Positions 32,698 through 41,321 of a DNA stretch of 64,000 nucleotides are shown piece after piece. The number at the start of each line of letters is the position of its first letter. The stretch's first letter is position 1. The DNA is taken from contig CAWHHZ010000022.1 of assembly GCA_963829355.1 (NCBI GenBank), forward strand, positions 1 to 64,000, read 5' to 3'. Below the pieces are notes generated by a model. It made no database searches. It had not been told where the DNA came from and saw only the letters and a program-made list of their open reading frames with translations. The DNA is from CAWHHZ01 sp963829355. Lineage in GTDB: Bacteria; Acidobacteriota; Thermoanaerobaculia; Gp7-AA8; JAHWKK01. The translations under genes were made by a program, and so were the position numbers.

Positions 32698-32726
32698 AGG
32701 ATAGAGCCTCATCCCCCACCTGTCAA
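32698..32726 (-). promoter_or_regulatory. Promoter of the aro-his-trp superoperon
   Basis: On the minus strand, a consensus -35 TTGACA (32726-32721), a 17-bp spacer and a -10 TATCCT (32703-32698). Transcription would begin about 7-9 nt later, at or just before the leader ATG at 32689. This is the best sigma-70-type promoter seen in the window. Confidence 0.8.
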
Positions 32727-32734
32727 GCGCAAGG

Positions 32735-32838
32735 GAGCGCCGGCTCCCAGCCGGCGGAGTGGCGGCACCCTGCCGCCACTCCAAAAGACGCGCAGGCTGG
32801 GAGCCCGCGCTCCGCCGGCAAGGGTGCCGGCGCTCCTC
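32735..32838. repeat. GC-rich dispersed palindrome upstream of the leader promoter
   Basis: A perfect 12-bp stem GGAGTGGCGGCA / TGCCGCCACTCC (32756-32782) is nested between GGGAGCGCCGGCTCCCAGCCGGCGGAG and CTGGGAGCCCGCGCTCCGCCGGC. These arms are inverted versions of each other, so the whole 100-nt block can fold. It separates the superoperon promoter from the BON-domain gene and may also end transcripts of that gene. Confidence 0.6.
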
Positions 32839-32842
32839 GAGC

Positions 32843-33508
32843 TCATCCCCGGTCTTCCGATCGAAGATTGTTGTAAACCTCTCGCACGCCGGGAACCGTC
32901 TCCACGACGTCCTCGGCGAGGCGCTTTGCGCGGCGGCCGTTCACCGTTCCTCGCAGCGTGACTTCCCCCGCATTGACATCGATCTCGACTCGGCTGGCAT
33001 CGATCGATCCGTGACGTGTCAGACGCTCGCATACATCCTCGCGAATCCGCTCCTCGGATCGCTGGTAGTCCTTCGGGCCGCGTCCGGCGTGAGGCCCCGC
33101 TTCGAACGTCCGCTCTCTTCCGTACGTTCGCCCCTGGTAATCACGACGGCTGAGATGATCATCCGTGTCACCACGGCCCGTCCAGCTCGTGGAGCGATCT
33201 GGCGTCATGTCATCGCGGGGCAGATCAGTGCCGATCGAATGGTCTGCACGGTGGTGACGGCGGTGCGTCGAGCTCGTTTGGAAGCCGGGATCTCCATAGC
33301 CGCCCGATTGCCATCCGGGACCGCCAAAGCCGGTATAGCCTTCCCCCGACCCGGTGCCGGTGTAATCGCCGATACTGGGATACCTCCGGCCACTTCGCGA
33401 GCGCGGTCCGCGACTCCCGCTGCCAGCTCCGTAGCGGTACGGGCCTCCCATCCCCGCTCGTGGATAGTCCCCCTCGTAGAAGCGCTCCTCATCATCCATG
33501 TCGTACAT
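32843..33508 (-). CDS. BON-domain protein with disordered Gly/Arg-rich N-terminus
   Basis: About 221 residues. The C-terminal 70 or so form a BON domain: RSEERIREDVCERLTRHGSIDASRVEIDVNAGEVTLRGTVNGRRAKRLAEDVVETVPGV region, ending in VREVYNNL. BON domains bind phospholipid or surfaces and occur in envelope-stress proteins such as OsmY. The N-terminal 150 residues are low-complexity, rich in Gly, Arg, Ser, Tyr and Asp, with no signal peptide. The ATG at 33508 avoids overlap with the upstream reductase; an ATG three codons later is possible. It lies 22 nt after the aldo/keto reductase stop and is probably in the same transcript. Confidence 0.75.
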   Translation of the reverse strand: MYDMDDEERFYEGDYPRAGMGGPYRYGAGSGSRGPRSRSGRRYPSIGDYTGTGSGEGYTGFGGPGWQSGGYGDPGFQTSSTHRRHHRADHSIGTDLPRDDMTPDRSTSWTGRGDTDDHLSRRDYQGRTYGRERTFEAGPHAGRGPKDYQRSEERIREDVCERLTRHGSIDASRVEIDVNAGEVTLRGTVNGRRAKRLAEDVVETVPGVREVYNNLRSEDRG

Positions 33509-33530
33509 GTAACGGGAACCGCGCAGACAT

Positions 33531-34388
33531 TCATTGAACAGCCAGAGATTCAATCTCGGTCATTTCGTCGCGGGAGAGCTCAAAATCGAAAATGGCCAGA
33601 TCTTCCCGCATGTGACTGGCGTCCGTCGTTCCCGTCAGGCAGATCATGCCCGACTGGTGAGCGAACCGGAACACGATCTGGGGCAGCGTCCGCTTGTGTC
33701 TCACGGCGATTCTCTGCACCACTGAGCTTCGAATCTCGCGCACATTCGCCGTCAGGAGTGAAAAGCCCTGATAGACGATGCCGTTCGCGCGGCAGACGCT
33801 GCGGACTTCCCGGTCCCAGCCGAGGCGTGCGTAACAGCGATTCTGTACAAACGCAGGGGGCACCTTCGCGAGGTCGACGAGCTCGGCGACCTGTCGCTCC
33901 GTCACGTTGGAGATTCCGATCAGGCGCGTCGCTCCGTCTCCATAGAGATCCTCCATCGCCTCCCAGATCTCCCTGTCCGCTGCCGTCAGATGGTCACGCG
34001 CCTGCGGACCGTGAATGAGCAGGCTGTCGACCCAGGTGGCCCCGAGGTGCTCGAGTGAGCTGCGGAGCGACTGGCTCACCTGCACCCGGAAGCCAGCCTT
34101 CGAATCGTAAGGCAGTCGATGATCCTGACCTTCGATCGATGTGAACTTGGTCTGGATGAAGAGTTCCTCGCGGCTCACCTGCCCGCTCTCGTAGAGTCCG
34201 GCCAGCCCGTCTCCTACGGCCGACTCGATGTAATGTTTGCGCTGGTTCGCCGTATCGATTCCTCGAAAGCCCGCCCTGACTGCTTCTTCGACCAGTCCGG
34301 CGGTCGCACTCTCCTTCCAGGCCGTTCCATAAAGAAAAGCTGGAACTGCGATTCCCTGAACGTGGAGCTCCGTCTCGTCCTGATCCAT
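33531..34388 (-). CDS. Aldo/keto reductase
   Basis: A 285-residue NADPH-dependent carbonyl reductase of the (beta-alpha)8 AKR superfamily. Asp and Tyr of the catalytic tetrad appear in GFRGIDTANQRKHY, the lysine in ELFIQTKFT and the histidine in SLLIHGPQ. LIGISNVTERQV and the C-terminal cofactor region (LTGTTDASHMREDLAIFDFELS) follow. The ATG at 34388 is 6 nt downstream of a TACAAT hexamer, so a leaderless mRNA is likely. It is divergent from the cyclophilin gene, whose own TACACT hexamer lies 41 nt away. Substrate is unknown. Confidence 0.9.
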   Translation of the reverse strand: MDQDETELHVQGIAVPAFLYGTAWKESATAGLVEEAVRAGFRGIDTANQRKHYIESAVGDGLAGLYESGQVSREELFIQTKFTSIEGQDHRLPYDSKAGFRVQVSQSLRSSLEHLGATWVDSLLIHGPQARDHLTAADREIWEAMEDLYGDGATRLIGISNVTERQVAELVDLAKVPPAFVQNRCYARLGWDREVRSVCRANGIVYQGFSLLTANVREIRSSVVQRIAVRHKRTLPQIVFRFAHQSGMICLTGTTDASHMREDLAIFDFELSRDEMTEIESLAVQ

Positions 34389-34394
34389 TCTTCT

Positions 34395-34400
34395 ATTGTA
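34395..34400 (-). promoter_or_regulatory. -10 hexamer of the aldo/keto reductase gene
   Basis: TACAAT on the minus strand, 6 nt before the ATG at 34388. The facing gene has TACACT at 34442-34447, also 6 nt before its ATG. The pair shows the same -10-to-start geometry on both strands of one short divergent region. Confidence 0.45.
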
Positions 34401-34453
34401 ACGAGACATTGGAACGAGGGACCGGCAAGGGGCGAATCGCTTACACTGCAAGG

Positions 34454-35098
34454 ATGCGCGCGATCTCCAACGTCTTCATTCCCCTGCTCGCGATGGTGAT
34501 GTTCGCTTCATCGGGAGGGCCTGCGATGGCTCAGGATCCGGTGGATGACGGAACAGCGGTGGTACTTCTCGAGACGACTCTCGGAGAGATCGAGATCGTG
34601 GTCGATCTCGAGCGCGCACCGCTCTCGGCTGGCGATTTTCTGAAGTACGTGGAAAAAGGGTTGTACGAGGGTGCCGGGTTCTACCGGGTGGTGCGTGAAG
34701 ACAACGATCACGGGACACCGGAAATCGAGGTCGTCCAGGGAGGACTCCTCGATGAGGAAAAGGCCTTGCCTGCGATCGAGCACGAAACGACGGACCAGAC
34801 CGGTCTCCGTCATCGTGATGGCGTCATTTCCCTCGCCCGTGGCAAGCCGGGAACCGGTGGCGGTGCGGCGTTCTTCATCTGTATCGGCGATCAACCAGCT
34901 CTCGATTCCGGAGGGATGCGCAATCCCGACGGTCTCGGCTTCGCCGCCTTCGGATCGGTGACTCGCGGCATGGACGTCATTAGAAGGATCCACGGTCTTC
35001 CTGCCGATGCTCCGACCGACGAGGAGTACGTGATGGGCCAACTGCTCGAAGAGCCGATTCTGATTCTGTCCGCGCGCAAGCTTCGGGGTCCTGAGTAG
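34454..35098 (+). CDS. Secreted cyclophilin-type peptidyl-prolyl isomerase
   Basis: A 214-residue protein with a signal peptide (MRAISNVFIPLLAMVMFASSGGPAMA, cut near AMA-QD). The cyclophilin domain follows: LETTLGEIEIVVDLERAPLSAGDFLKYVEKGLYEGAGFYRVV, then an unusual GGAAFFICIGDQPALD in place of the common FFI-x-x-x-D-x-x-x-LD block, and FAAFGSVTRGMDVIRRI. It probably helps fold proteins in the periplasm. The ATG at 34454 follows TACACT by 6 nt. recO starts 72 nt downstream and has its own similar hexamer. Confidence 0.88.
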   Translation: MRAISNVFIPLLAMVMFASSGGPAMAQDPVDDGTAVVLLETTLGEIEIVVDLERAPLSAGDFLKYVEKGLYEGAGFYRVVREDNDHGTPEIEVVQGGLLDEEKALPAIEHETTDQTGLRHRDGVISLARGKPGTGGGAAFFICIGDQPALDSGGMRNPDGLGFAAFGSVTRGMDVIRRIHGLPADAPTDEEYVMGQLLEEPILILSARKLRGPE

Positions 35099-35170
35099 GC
35101 TCTGGCGCCGGGAAAGCTCGACCGCTTCGAGAATCACGGCACCGACTCCGGCCCCGGTTACACTCTCATC

Positions 35171-35911
35171 GTGAAGCGCCACCAGACTGAAGCGATCGTT
35201 CTGAACTCGTATCTCCAGCGGGAGCGGGACAAACTGGTCGTCTTTCTCAGCCCCGAGGTCGGAAAGTTTCGCGGGTGGGTGTATGGCGCCCGCGGACCGA
35301 AGAATCGGATGGGAGCGTCGCTCGAGCCGCTCGCAAAGGTGCGCGTTCATTACGTTGAGAGAGAGCACGACGAGATCGTGAGGGTCGAATCGGTCGACCT
35401 CATCAGATCGGCCTTCGACGCGCAGCAGAACCTCAAGAGTACGGTAGCGCTTTCCTACATCGCAGAGATTGCGGACGTTTTCGCCCAGCCGGAAGAGGCA
35501 TCCGAGCTCCTGTACCGCCTCATTGATCGCGCGATCGAAGCGGTGCTCGGCGGAATCGATCCATTCGTCGTCGTGACGTATGTCGAGATCTGGATCCTGA
35601 AGCTCGCAGGCGTGCTCCCGTCGGTGCGGGAGTGCATCGCCTGCGGCACGACGCTCGAGCTTCCGTTGCAGTACGCGCCGACGTACGGGGGATTCGTCTG
35701 CAACTCGTGCGAGATCCCCGGCGGCGAGCGATTTGCGAACCCCGTGAGCGAGCTTCTCCAGATCCTGCTCTCCCGTTCAATCTCCGCCGTCGCAGAGATC
35801 AGCCCGTCGCGCAACGACCTGTTCGAGCTGCGAACCTTCGCCGTCAGGCTCCGACGCGAGTTCCTCCAGCACGAGCTGAAGACGTGGGATCTGCTCCAGA
35901 CAGTGCTGTGA
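35171..35911 (+). CDS. recO: DNA repair protein RecO
   Basis: A 246-residue recombination mediator that helps load RecA with RecR in gap repair. The N-terminal OB fold opens RHQTEAIVLNSYLQRERDKLVVFLSPEVGKFRGWVYGARGPK. The C-terminal helical domain contains a CIAC...CNSC zinc cluster (about residues 155-180). Length is typical. The GTG at 35171 is 6 nt downstream of a TACACT hexamer, again suggesting a leaderless start. The last part of the gene runs into a degenerate tandem repeat just after the stop. Confidence 0.93.
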   Translation: MKRHQTEAIVLNSYLQRERDKLVVFLSPEVGKFRGWVYGARGPKNRMGASLEPLAKVRVHYVEREHDEIVRVESVDLIRSAFDAQQNLKSTVALSYIAEIADVFAQPEEASELLYRLIDRAIEAVLGGIDPFVVVTYVEIWILKLAGVLPSVRECIACGTTLELPLQYAPTYGGFVCNSCEIPGGERFANPVSELLQILLSRSISAVAEISPSRNDLFELRTFAVRLRREFLQHELKTWDLLQTVL

Positions 35912-35912
35912 G

Positions 35913-35963
35913 GGTTCAGGAGTTCAGGGGTTCAGGAGTTCGGGAGTTCGAGGGTTCAGGACC
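35913..35963. repeat. Degenerate GTTCAGGA tandem repeat
   Basis: About six copies of an 8-9-nt unit (GGTTCAGGA, GTTCAGGG, GTTCGGGA, GTTCGAGG) directly after the recO stop. On the minus strand it forms the tail of the broken hicA frame. The array is too short and too irregular to be a CRISPR. Confidence 0.7.
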
Positions 35964-36070
35964 TGACAAGGCCCGACTTCGAGGATGACGATCCCTTGAA
36001 CGCGATTCCATCCGATTCGAAGTAGCGCCGCATAGACTCTCCTGGCTTTGGTAGACGGCCACGCCGTCAT
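35924..36070 (-). pseudogene. hicA: Truncated hicA toxin
   Basis: The ATG at 36070 overlaps the hicB stop (ATGA). The first 21 residues, MTAWPSTKARRVYAALLRIGW, match the start of a HicA mRNA interferase family (K-A-R-R-V...L-L-R-I-G-W). The family's active-site Gly-Ser-His and C-terminal part are absent. After about 25 codons the sequence diverges and runs into the GTTCAGGA tandem repeat, ending at a stop after 48 residues. The toxin is therefore almost certainly inactive. It was probably truncated by the repeat or by a deletion between it and recO. Confidence 0.7.
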
Positions 36071-36276
36071 TCGGCCACCGTGAATACGCCAGTGATCTCT
36101 GGAAATGATTCGCCGTGGTCAATACGGTCGGCCAGAACGCGGAAGGCGAGTGCTTCGGCACGTAGCACAGCCTCATCTCGAGTCGAGCCGTACGCCATGA
36201 CCCCAGGAAGTTGCGGGATCTCCGCGATCCAGCGACCGTCCTCTTCCTGCTCAATCTCGACGATGAATTCGCTCAT
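36067..36276 (-). CDS. hicB: HicB-family antitoxin
   Basis: A 69-residue protein with the partial RNase H-like fold of HicB: FIVEIEQEEDGRWIAEIPQLPGVMAYGSTRDEAVLRAEALAFRVLADRI. There is no C-terminal helix-turn-helix, as in the short HicB type. The antitoxin precedes the toxin here and overlaps it by 4 nt. The ATG lies 6 nt after a TATCAT hexamer (36288-36283). With hicA truncated, it is an orphan. It sits 35 nt from the first attC-like site, consistent with toxin-antitoxin genes often being carried in integron arrays, though it points away from the cassette. Confidence 0.88.
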   Translation of the reverse strand: MSEFIVEIEQEEDGRWIAEIPQLPGVMAYGSTRDEAVLRAEALAFRVLADRIDHGESFPEITGVFTVAE

Positions 36277-36310
36277 GGTGGGATGATACCTCGGTCGACC
36301 GAAGGCGCCC

Positions 36311-36406
36311 TAACGATCCCCGGTCACCGGCGCGGGCACGCACCGGAGACGGTGAATTTATGAGTAATGGTACCGCGTGCCCGCGTCCGGTGGAATGGGC
36401 GGGTTA
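36311..36406 (+). other. attC-like integron recombination site 1
   Basis: A 96-bp site, identical to 36907-37002. It begins TAAC and ends GGGTTA. Long inverted arms CACCGG-CGCGGGCACGC (36325-36341) and GCGTGCCCGCG-T-CCGGTG (36375-36392) match except for one extra unpaired T (36386), the kind of extrahelical base that attC hairpins carry. The outer GTT (36403-36405) would be the crossover triplet; the remaining core bases (GTTATGT) fit the GTTRRRY consensus only partly. Confidence 0.72.
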
Positions 36407-36421
36407 TGTGCCGGTCCGAGG

Positions 36422-36427
36422 TATCCT
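36422..36427 (+). promoter_or_regulatory. -10 hexamer inside the cassette
   Basis: TATCCT lies 6 nt before the ATG at 36434, between attC site 1 and the first cassette gene. It would let the cassette express its genes without an integron promoter. Confidence 0.45.
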
Positions 36428-36433
36428 GCGGCA

Positions 36434-36667
36434 ATGCACTTCGAGATTCTCGGCGAGCTGCGGAACGTGGAGACGATTGCCTCCGGACGGGGGATTCGGG
36501 ATCTGGCGATTCTGCAGAAGAAGTTCGGCCGGGGGAACTGGCGGAAGCTCAAGGGAATCGCCACGATCCGGCTCGCGAATGGCGATGTCGTTGACGCAGA
36601 GCTACACTGGTACGAGGCGCACGGGATCGGGAAGCGCTGGATGAAGGTGAAACGTTACCTGAGCTGA
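36434..36667 (+). CDS. Cassette protein 1, conserved small protein of unknown function
   Basis: A 77-residue basic protein. Its middle, RKLKGIATIRLANGDVVDAELHWYEAHGIGKRWMKVKRYL, resembles a small uncharacterised family known from many bacteria with a conserved H-W-Y-E-A-H-G-x-G segment. No catalytic motif is recognised. The ATG at 36434 follows a TATCCT hexamer by 6 nt; longer upstream starts would run into the attC-like site. The next gene starts 2 nt after its stop, so they are co-translated. Some similar short pairs behave like toxin-antitoxin modules, but nothing here shows that. Confidence 0.7.
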   Translation: MHFEILGELRNVETIASGRGIRDLAILQKKFGRGNWRKLKGIATIRLANGDVVDAELHWYEAHGIGKRWMKVKRYLS

Positions 36668-36669
36668 CG

Positions 36670-36900
36670 ATGAACGAAACGAAGCATTTTGCAATCTGCA
36701 TCCGGAACCAGGGGTACGAGGGTGCCCTGGAGCTGCGGAAGCTCTACGAGATCATCGACGACCCCATCGCCGCACGACACGATTCGATTCGGGTCGTGGA
36801 CGAGTCCGGAGAAGACTACCTCTACCCGAACGACTGGTTCATCCGTCTCGACCTGCCCGCCACCGTCGAAGAACGACTCCTCCAGCTTCAGCCGTCCTGA
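36670..36900 (+). CDS. Cassette protein 2, conserved small protein of unknown function
   Basis: A 76-residue acidic protein beginning KHFAICIRNQGYEGALELRKLYEIIDDPIAARHDSIRVVDESGEDYLYP. The N-x-G-Y-E-x-x-L-E-L-R-K-x-Y and E-S-G-E-D-Y-L-Y-P patterns are shared with small proteins common in cyanobacteria and elsewhere, all of unknown role. It starts 2 nt after cassette gene 1 and its stop is followed at once by attC-like site 2. It is therefore the last gene of the cassette, with the short gap to attC typical of cassettes. Confidence 0.75.
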   Translation: MNETKHFAICIRNQGYEGALELRKLYEIIDDPIAARHDSIRVVDESGEDYLYPNDWFIRLDLPATVEERLLQLQPS

Positions 36901-36906
36901 GGCACA

Positions 36907-37002
36907 TAACGATCCCCGGTCACCGGCGCGGGCACGCACCGGAGACGGTGAATTTATGAGTAATGGTACCGCGTGCCCGCGTCCGGTGGAATGGGCGGGT
37001 TA
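36907..37002 (+). other. attC-like integron recombination site 2
   Basis: Identical over 96 bp to 36311-36406, in the same orientation. Its left end extends to GGCACATAAC, complementary to the start of the cassette. Its right end reads GTTAGCGGTATGCC, so a following cassette would begin there. No matching third site (GGCATACCGCTAAC) is found downstream. The 283 nt after it (37003-37285) hold no convincing gene. Confidence 0.72.
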
Positions 37003-37285
37003 GCGGTATGCCTCGATCGGCACGATCTGATACGCACCGTCGCTGGGAAGTTCGTCGACAACGGCACGCTCTGTGACCGGCGTCGTACCCCGTGTCGCGG
37101 GGCGATTGAGGTGTCCACATATTCCGGGACAGATTCGGTCCCATATTCAGGTTCCGAACGCCCTGGACGCTGACGCGTCGTTGAGGTACCGCAGGGGTCG
37201 AGTGGTTCGAACGAGGCGGTATGGCTTCGTTTGCGGGGGAACGCGGGGAAAGTCGATTGCAGGCGGCGTCGAGGTCGAAACCATC

Positions 37286-38239
37286 TCACGGCCTGTCGCT
37301 GAGTACCTCGACGCTCTCGATCGGATCGAGGGCGATGAAGTAGCGGAAGTGACGCGTTGCGGGCTCGGTCACTTCGGTCTCCCCTTGCGCGACGACCAGC
37401 GCGTCGGGATCGGTGCCCGCTTTCAGATGCGCAAGGTCGTCGACGGCGAGATACCGGATCACCCGCATCTCTCCCGGCGCCACATGTATCCTCGGGCGGC
37501 CCGAGACCTGGCCAAAGTCGAACACCGTCGCATCGACGTCGTCGCGTGCGGCGATCGCTACTCCCCCGACGACCTTCACCTTCTGCAGCGCCACATTCGT
37601 CTCGCTCGACGAGGTCGGATGCAGCACGTACCCTCCCGCCTCGTACCGCTCACGCTCGCGCTCAGGGGGAAAGTTCCAGCGGCCGAAGGGCGGCCGGCCC
37701 AGAACACGCGGCTCGAACGCATCGGCGGGATCGCGCAGCAAAAGCTCGGGAGACCACTCATTGCTCAGGCGCCACTCGTCGTTTGTCACGACGATGTTTC
37801 GCGAGATCGGACCGGTGTCGACCGAGGCCAGGACACCGCCTACTCCGTCCGGCGCGCGCACCGCAATCACAATCCTGTTCACCCCCGGGATCACGAGATC
37901 GGTCACGTCGTAGACGTCGATCGACTCGCTTCCTTCCCAGCGGCCTCCCCCAACCTCCACTTCATTGAAGAACAGCGTGTACATCGGATCCGCCGAGACG
38001 TTGATCTCGACGTACGGATCTGTCCCGCTCAGTAGAAAGTCCCTGGTCGCGAAGAAGGCCGATGGCTTCTGACGGCTGATCCAGTTCCAGGTCCACAACC
38101 ACTCCGCCTCCCCCGTCGTCCTCTCGAACTTGCCGGCGTAGAAGGCGTGTGTCGTCGTGAAGAACAGCGCGATCACCAGAGCAATCGCCGTCCACTTCAG
38201 CCATACCTTCCCGAGGTGAATGATGTCTCGCCGCTCCAC
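37286..38239 (-). CDS. Membrane-anchored beta-sandwich protein of unknown function
   Basis: A 317-residue protein with one N-terminal membrane helix (about residues 13-32, WTAIALVIALFFTTTHAFYA) and a large exported part. The exported part contains a galactose-binding-like segment (FLLSGTDPYVEINVSADPMYTLFFNEVEVGGGRWEGSESIDVYDVTDLVIPGVNRIVIAV), of the kind found as non-catalytic domains in rhamnosidases. No catalytic residues are recognised. It is divergent from kdsB, with 20 nt between start codons. A longish frame on the opposite strand (from 37073) is a shadow. Confidence 0.7.
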   Translation of the reverse strand: MERRDIIHLGKVWLKWTAIALVIALFFTTTHAFYAGKFERTTGEAEWLWTWNWISRQKPSAFFATRDFLLSGTDPYVEINVSADPMYTLFFNEVEVGGGRWEGSESIDVYDVTDLVIPGVNRIVIAVRAPDGVGGVLASVDTGPISRNIVVTNDEWRLSNEWSPELLLRDPADAFEPRVLGRPPFGRWNFPPERERERYEAGGYVLHPTSSSETNVALQKVKVVGGVAIAARDDVDATVFDFGQVSGRPRIHVAPGEMRVIRYLAVDDLAHLKAGTDPDALVVAQGETEVTEPATRHFRYFIALDPIESVEVLSDRP

Positions 38240-38259
38240 GATCGGGGATAATACCGGGA

Positions 38260-39003
38260 ATGAACGCTTCGATTGTCATCCCGGCTCGATACGGTTCCAC
38301 TCGTTTCCCAGGAAAACCACTCGCACCGATCGCCGGAAAGACGCTGATCCGGCGCGTCTACGAGAGAGTCGCAAGCAGCCAGCTCGCCTCCGGTGTATGG
38401 GTGGCGACCGACGACGACAGAATCGCGGACCATGTCAGATCCTTCGGCGGCAATGTCGTCATGACTTCCTCGGATCATGCATCAGGCACGGACAGGATCT
38501 CCGAGGCCGTCCGGAAGATCGAGAAGCAGAACCGGAAAAACCCGGTCGATCAGGTGGTCAACGTGCAGGGGGACGAGCCGCTGATCGACGTTGCGCTCGT
38601 CGATGCACTCATCGAGATGATGCAGTCGACGGGCTGCGATGCCGCCACACTCGCCTGCCCGATCGTGAACGAGAGCGAGCTCCGGGAACGGAATGTCGTG
38701 AAGGTCGTGACCGATCTCAACGGCAATGCGCTCTATTTCTCACGCGCTCCCATTCCCTTCGGCGATCTTTCGCTGGCACTTCGACACATCGGCGTGTACG
38801 GCTATCAGCGGGAAACGCTTGTGGCCTTCTCGAAGCTCGAGGTCAGTCCGCTCGAGAAGAGCGAGAGCCTCGAGCAGCTCAGGCTCCTTCAGAACGGCTA
38901 CAGGATCAGAGTCATCGAGACCGACTCACCCCACCTCGGGGTAGATCACCCGGACGATGTCGCCCGGGTTGAGGAGGCGATCCGGAACATGGGCGAAGAG
39001 TGA
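38260..39003 (+). CDS. kdsB: 3-deoxy-manno-octulosonate cytidylyltransferase (CMP-KDO synthetase)
   Basis: A 247-residue enzyme that activates KDO with CTP for lipopolysaccharide inner-core synthesis. The N-terminal VIPARYGSTRFPGKPL nucleotide-binding loop, the VATDDDRI segment, NVQGDEPLID and ALYFSRAPIPF are all as expected. The ATG at 38260 is 7 nt downstream of a GATAAT hexamer. It lies upstream of pyrG, which makes CTP, its co-substrate, and kdsA, which makes KDO-8-phosphate. This is a functional grouping, although repeats interrupt the stretch. Confidence 0.95.
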   Translation: MNASIVIPARYGSTRFPGKPLAPIAGKTLIRRVYERVASSQLASGVWVATDDDRIADHVRSFGGNVVMTSSDHASGTDRISEAVRKIEKQNRKNPVDQVVNVQGDEPLIDVALVDALIEMMQSTGCDAATLACPIVNESELRERNVVKVVTDLNGNALYFSRAPIPFGDLSLALRHIGVYGYQRETLVAFSKLEVSPLEKSESLEQLRLLQNGYRIRVIETDSPHLGVDHPDDVARVEEAIRNMGEE

Positions 39004-39649
39004 AGGGGCGGGGGTTCGGCGCAAGGAGGGAAGCCGTTCCCGTGCGGCCTTGTCGCCCGCCTTGCCGGCTGCGCGTATCGAAAGGCTCCGACGCCACCCC
39101 CGACTGAATCCGGGGGCTACTTGCCGCCTGGCGGCCTTGGTGTGGCTCCGGGGCTGAGCGCCAGCGAAGGATCGGGTACGTCTGTCTCGTACCTACCGTT
39201 GGGAGAGTCGGGCCGCACGAGATCCTTCGACCGTCCCTTCGGCTTCGCTCAGAACGGCAGGCCTGCGCTGCGCTCCGCTTCGGCTCAGGATGACAGGCGA
39301 TTTTCCTCAATCGAGGCTGACACAATATCGCGCGGGTCCGCTTGCTCCGGGAGGACAATGGTTCTACAATCACAATCCCGAGGCATACAAACGTTGGCAA
39401 GGGTGATTTTCACGTGTAATCTCCTCGGGATCGGGAGGCTTCAGTGAGCGGCATGCTCGCTCGAATGGCCTTCCTCCACACTCTGAGCAGGATTCCCTCT
39501 CACCCCCTCCGCAGCGCGACGTACGCTTCATTCCACGCGAGCTCTCTCCGGTTCCACGAGCGTTTCGCATCGTCATCAGTCGCCATCATTCCCGCAGCCG
39601 GTCCTGTTCTTGCGTCCGGTTCAGTCAAACCCGAGAGCGAGAGGTTGTC
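39004..39649. other. Gene-free stretch between kdsB and pyrG with a palindromic repeat
   Basis: A CCCCCGACTGAATCCGGGGG hairpin near 39096-39115 may help end the kdsB transcript. About 39150-39298 is a full GTCATCCTGAG-family palindrome (degenerate left end, GATCCTTCGACCGTCC, then CTCAGGATGACAGG). From 39300 to 39649 I see no gene, tRNA or repeat. The pyrG Shine-Dalgarno GAGAGG lies at its end. Confidence 0.6.

Positions 39650-41321
<1,672 letters not shown>

Larger units (their letters stand above)
36404..36999 (+). mobile_element. Two-gene integron cassette
   Basis: Defined by the predicted G/TT crossover points of the two attC-like sites. The first bases of the cassette with the preceding G (GTTATGTGCC, 36403-36412) are the exact reverse complement of the left end of its own attC (GGCACATAAC, 36901-36910). 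This is the relationship expected from a circular cassette whose attC was split on insertion. It holds two small genes. No integrase gene lies in the window, so this is part of an array without a nearby integrase, or the edge of a larger array. Confidence 0.7.

Noticed and set aside
35913..35963. A possible CRISPR fragment
   Set aside because: The unit is only 8-9 nt, imperfect, without spacers, and there are no cas genes nearby.
37003..37285. A second integron cassette after attC-like site 2
   Set aside because: No third site matching the expected GGCATACCGCTAAC end and no convincing frame were found, so the boundary is left at 37002.
37073..38035. A 320-codon open frame on the plus strand
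   Set aside because: It lies opposite the minus-strand gene 37286-38239, which has a membrane anchor and a beta-sandwich domain. The plus-strand product is Arg/His-rich with no domain, so it is a shadow of high-GC coding.
39300..39649. A hidden tRNA or small RNA before pyrG
   Set aside because: No tRNA-like clover-leaf or strong terminator is visible; only weak, uninformative open frames cross the region.
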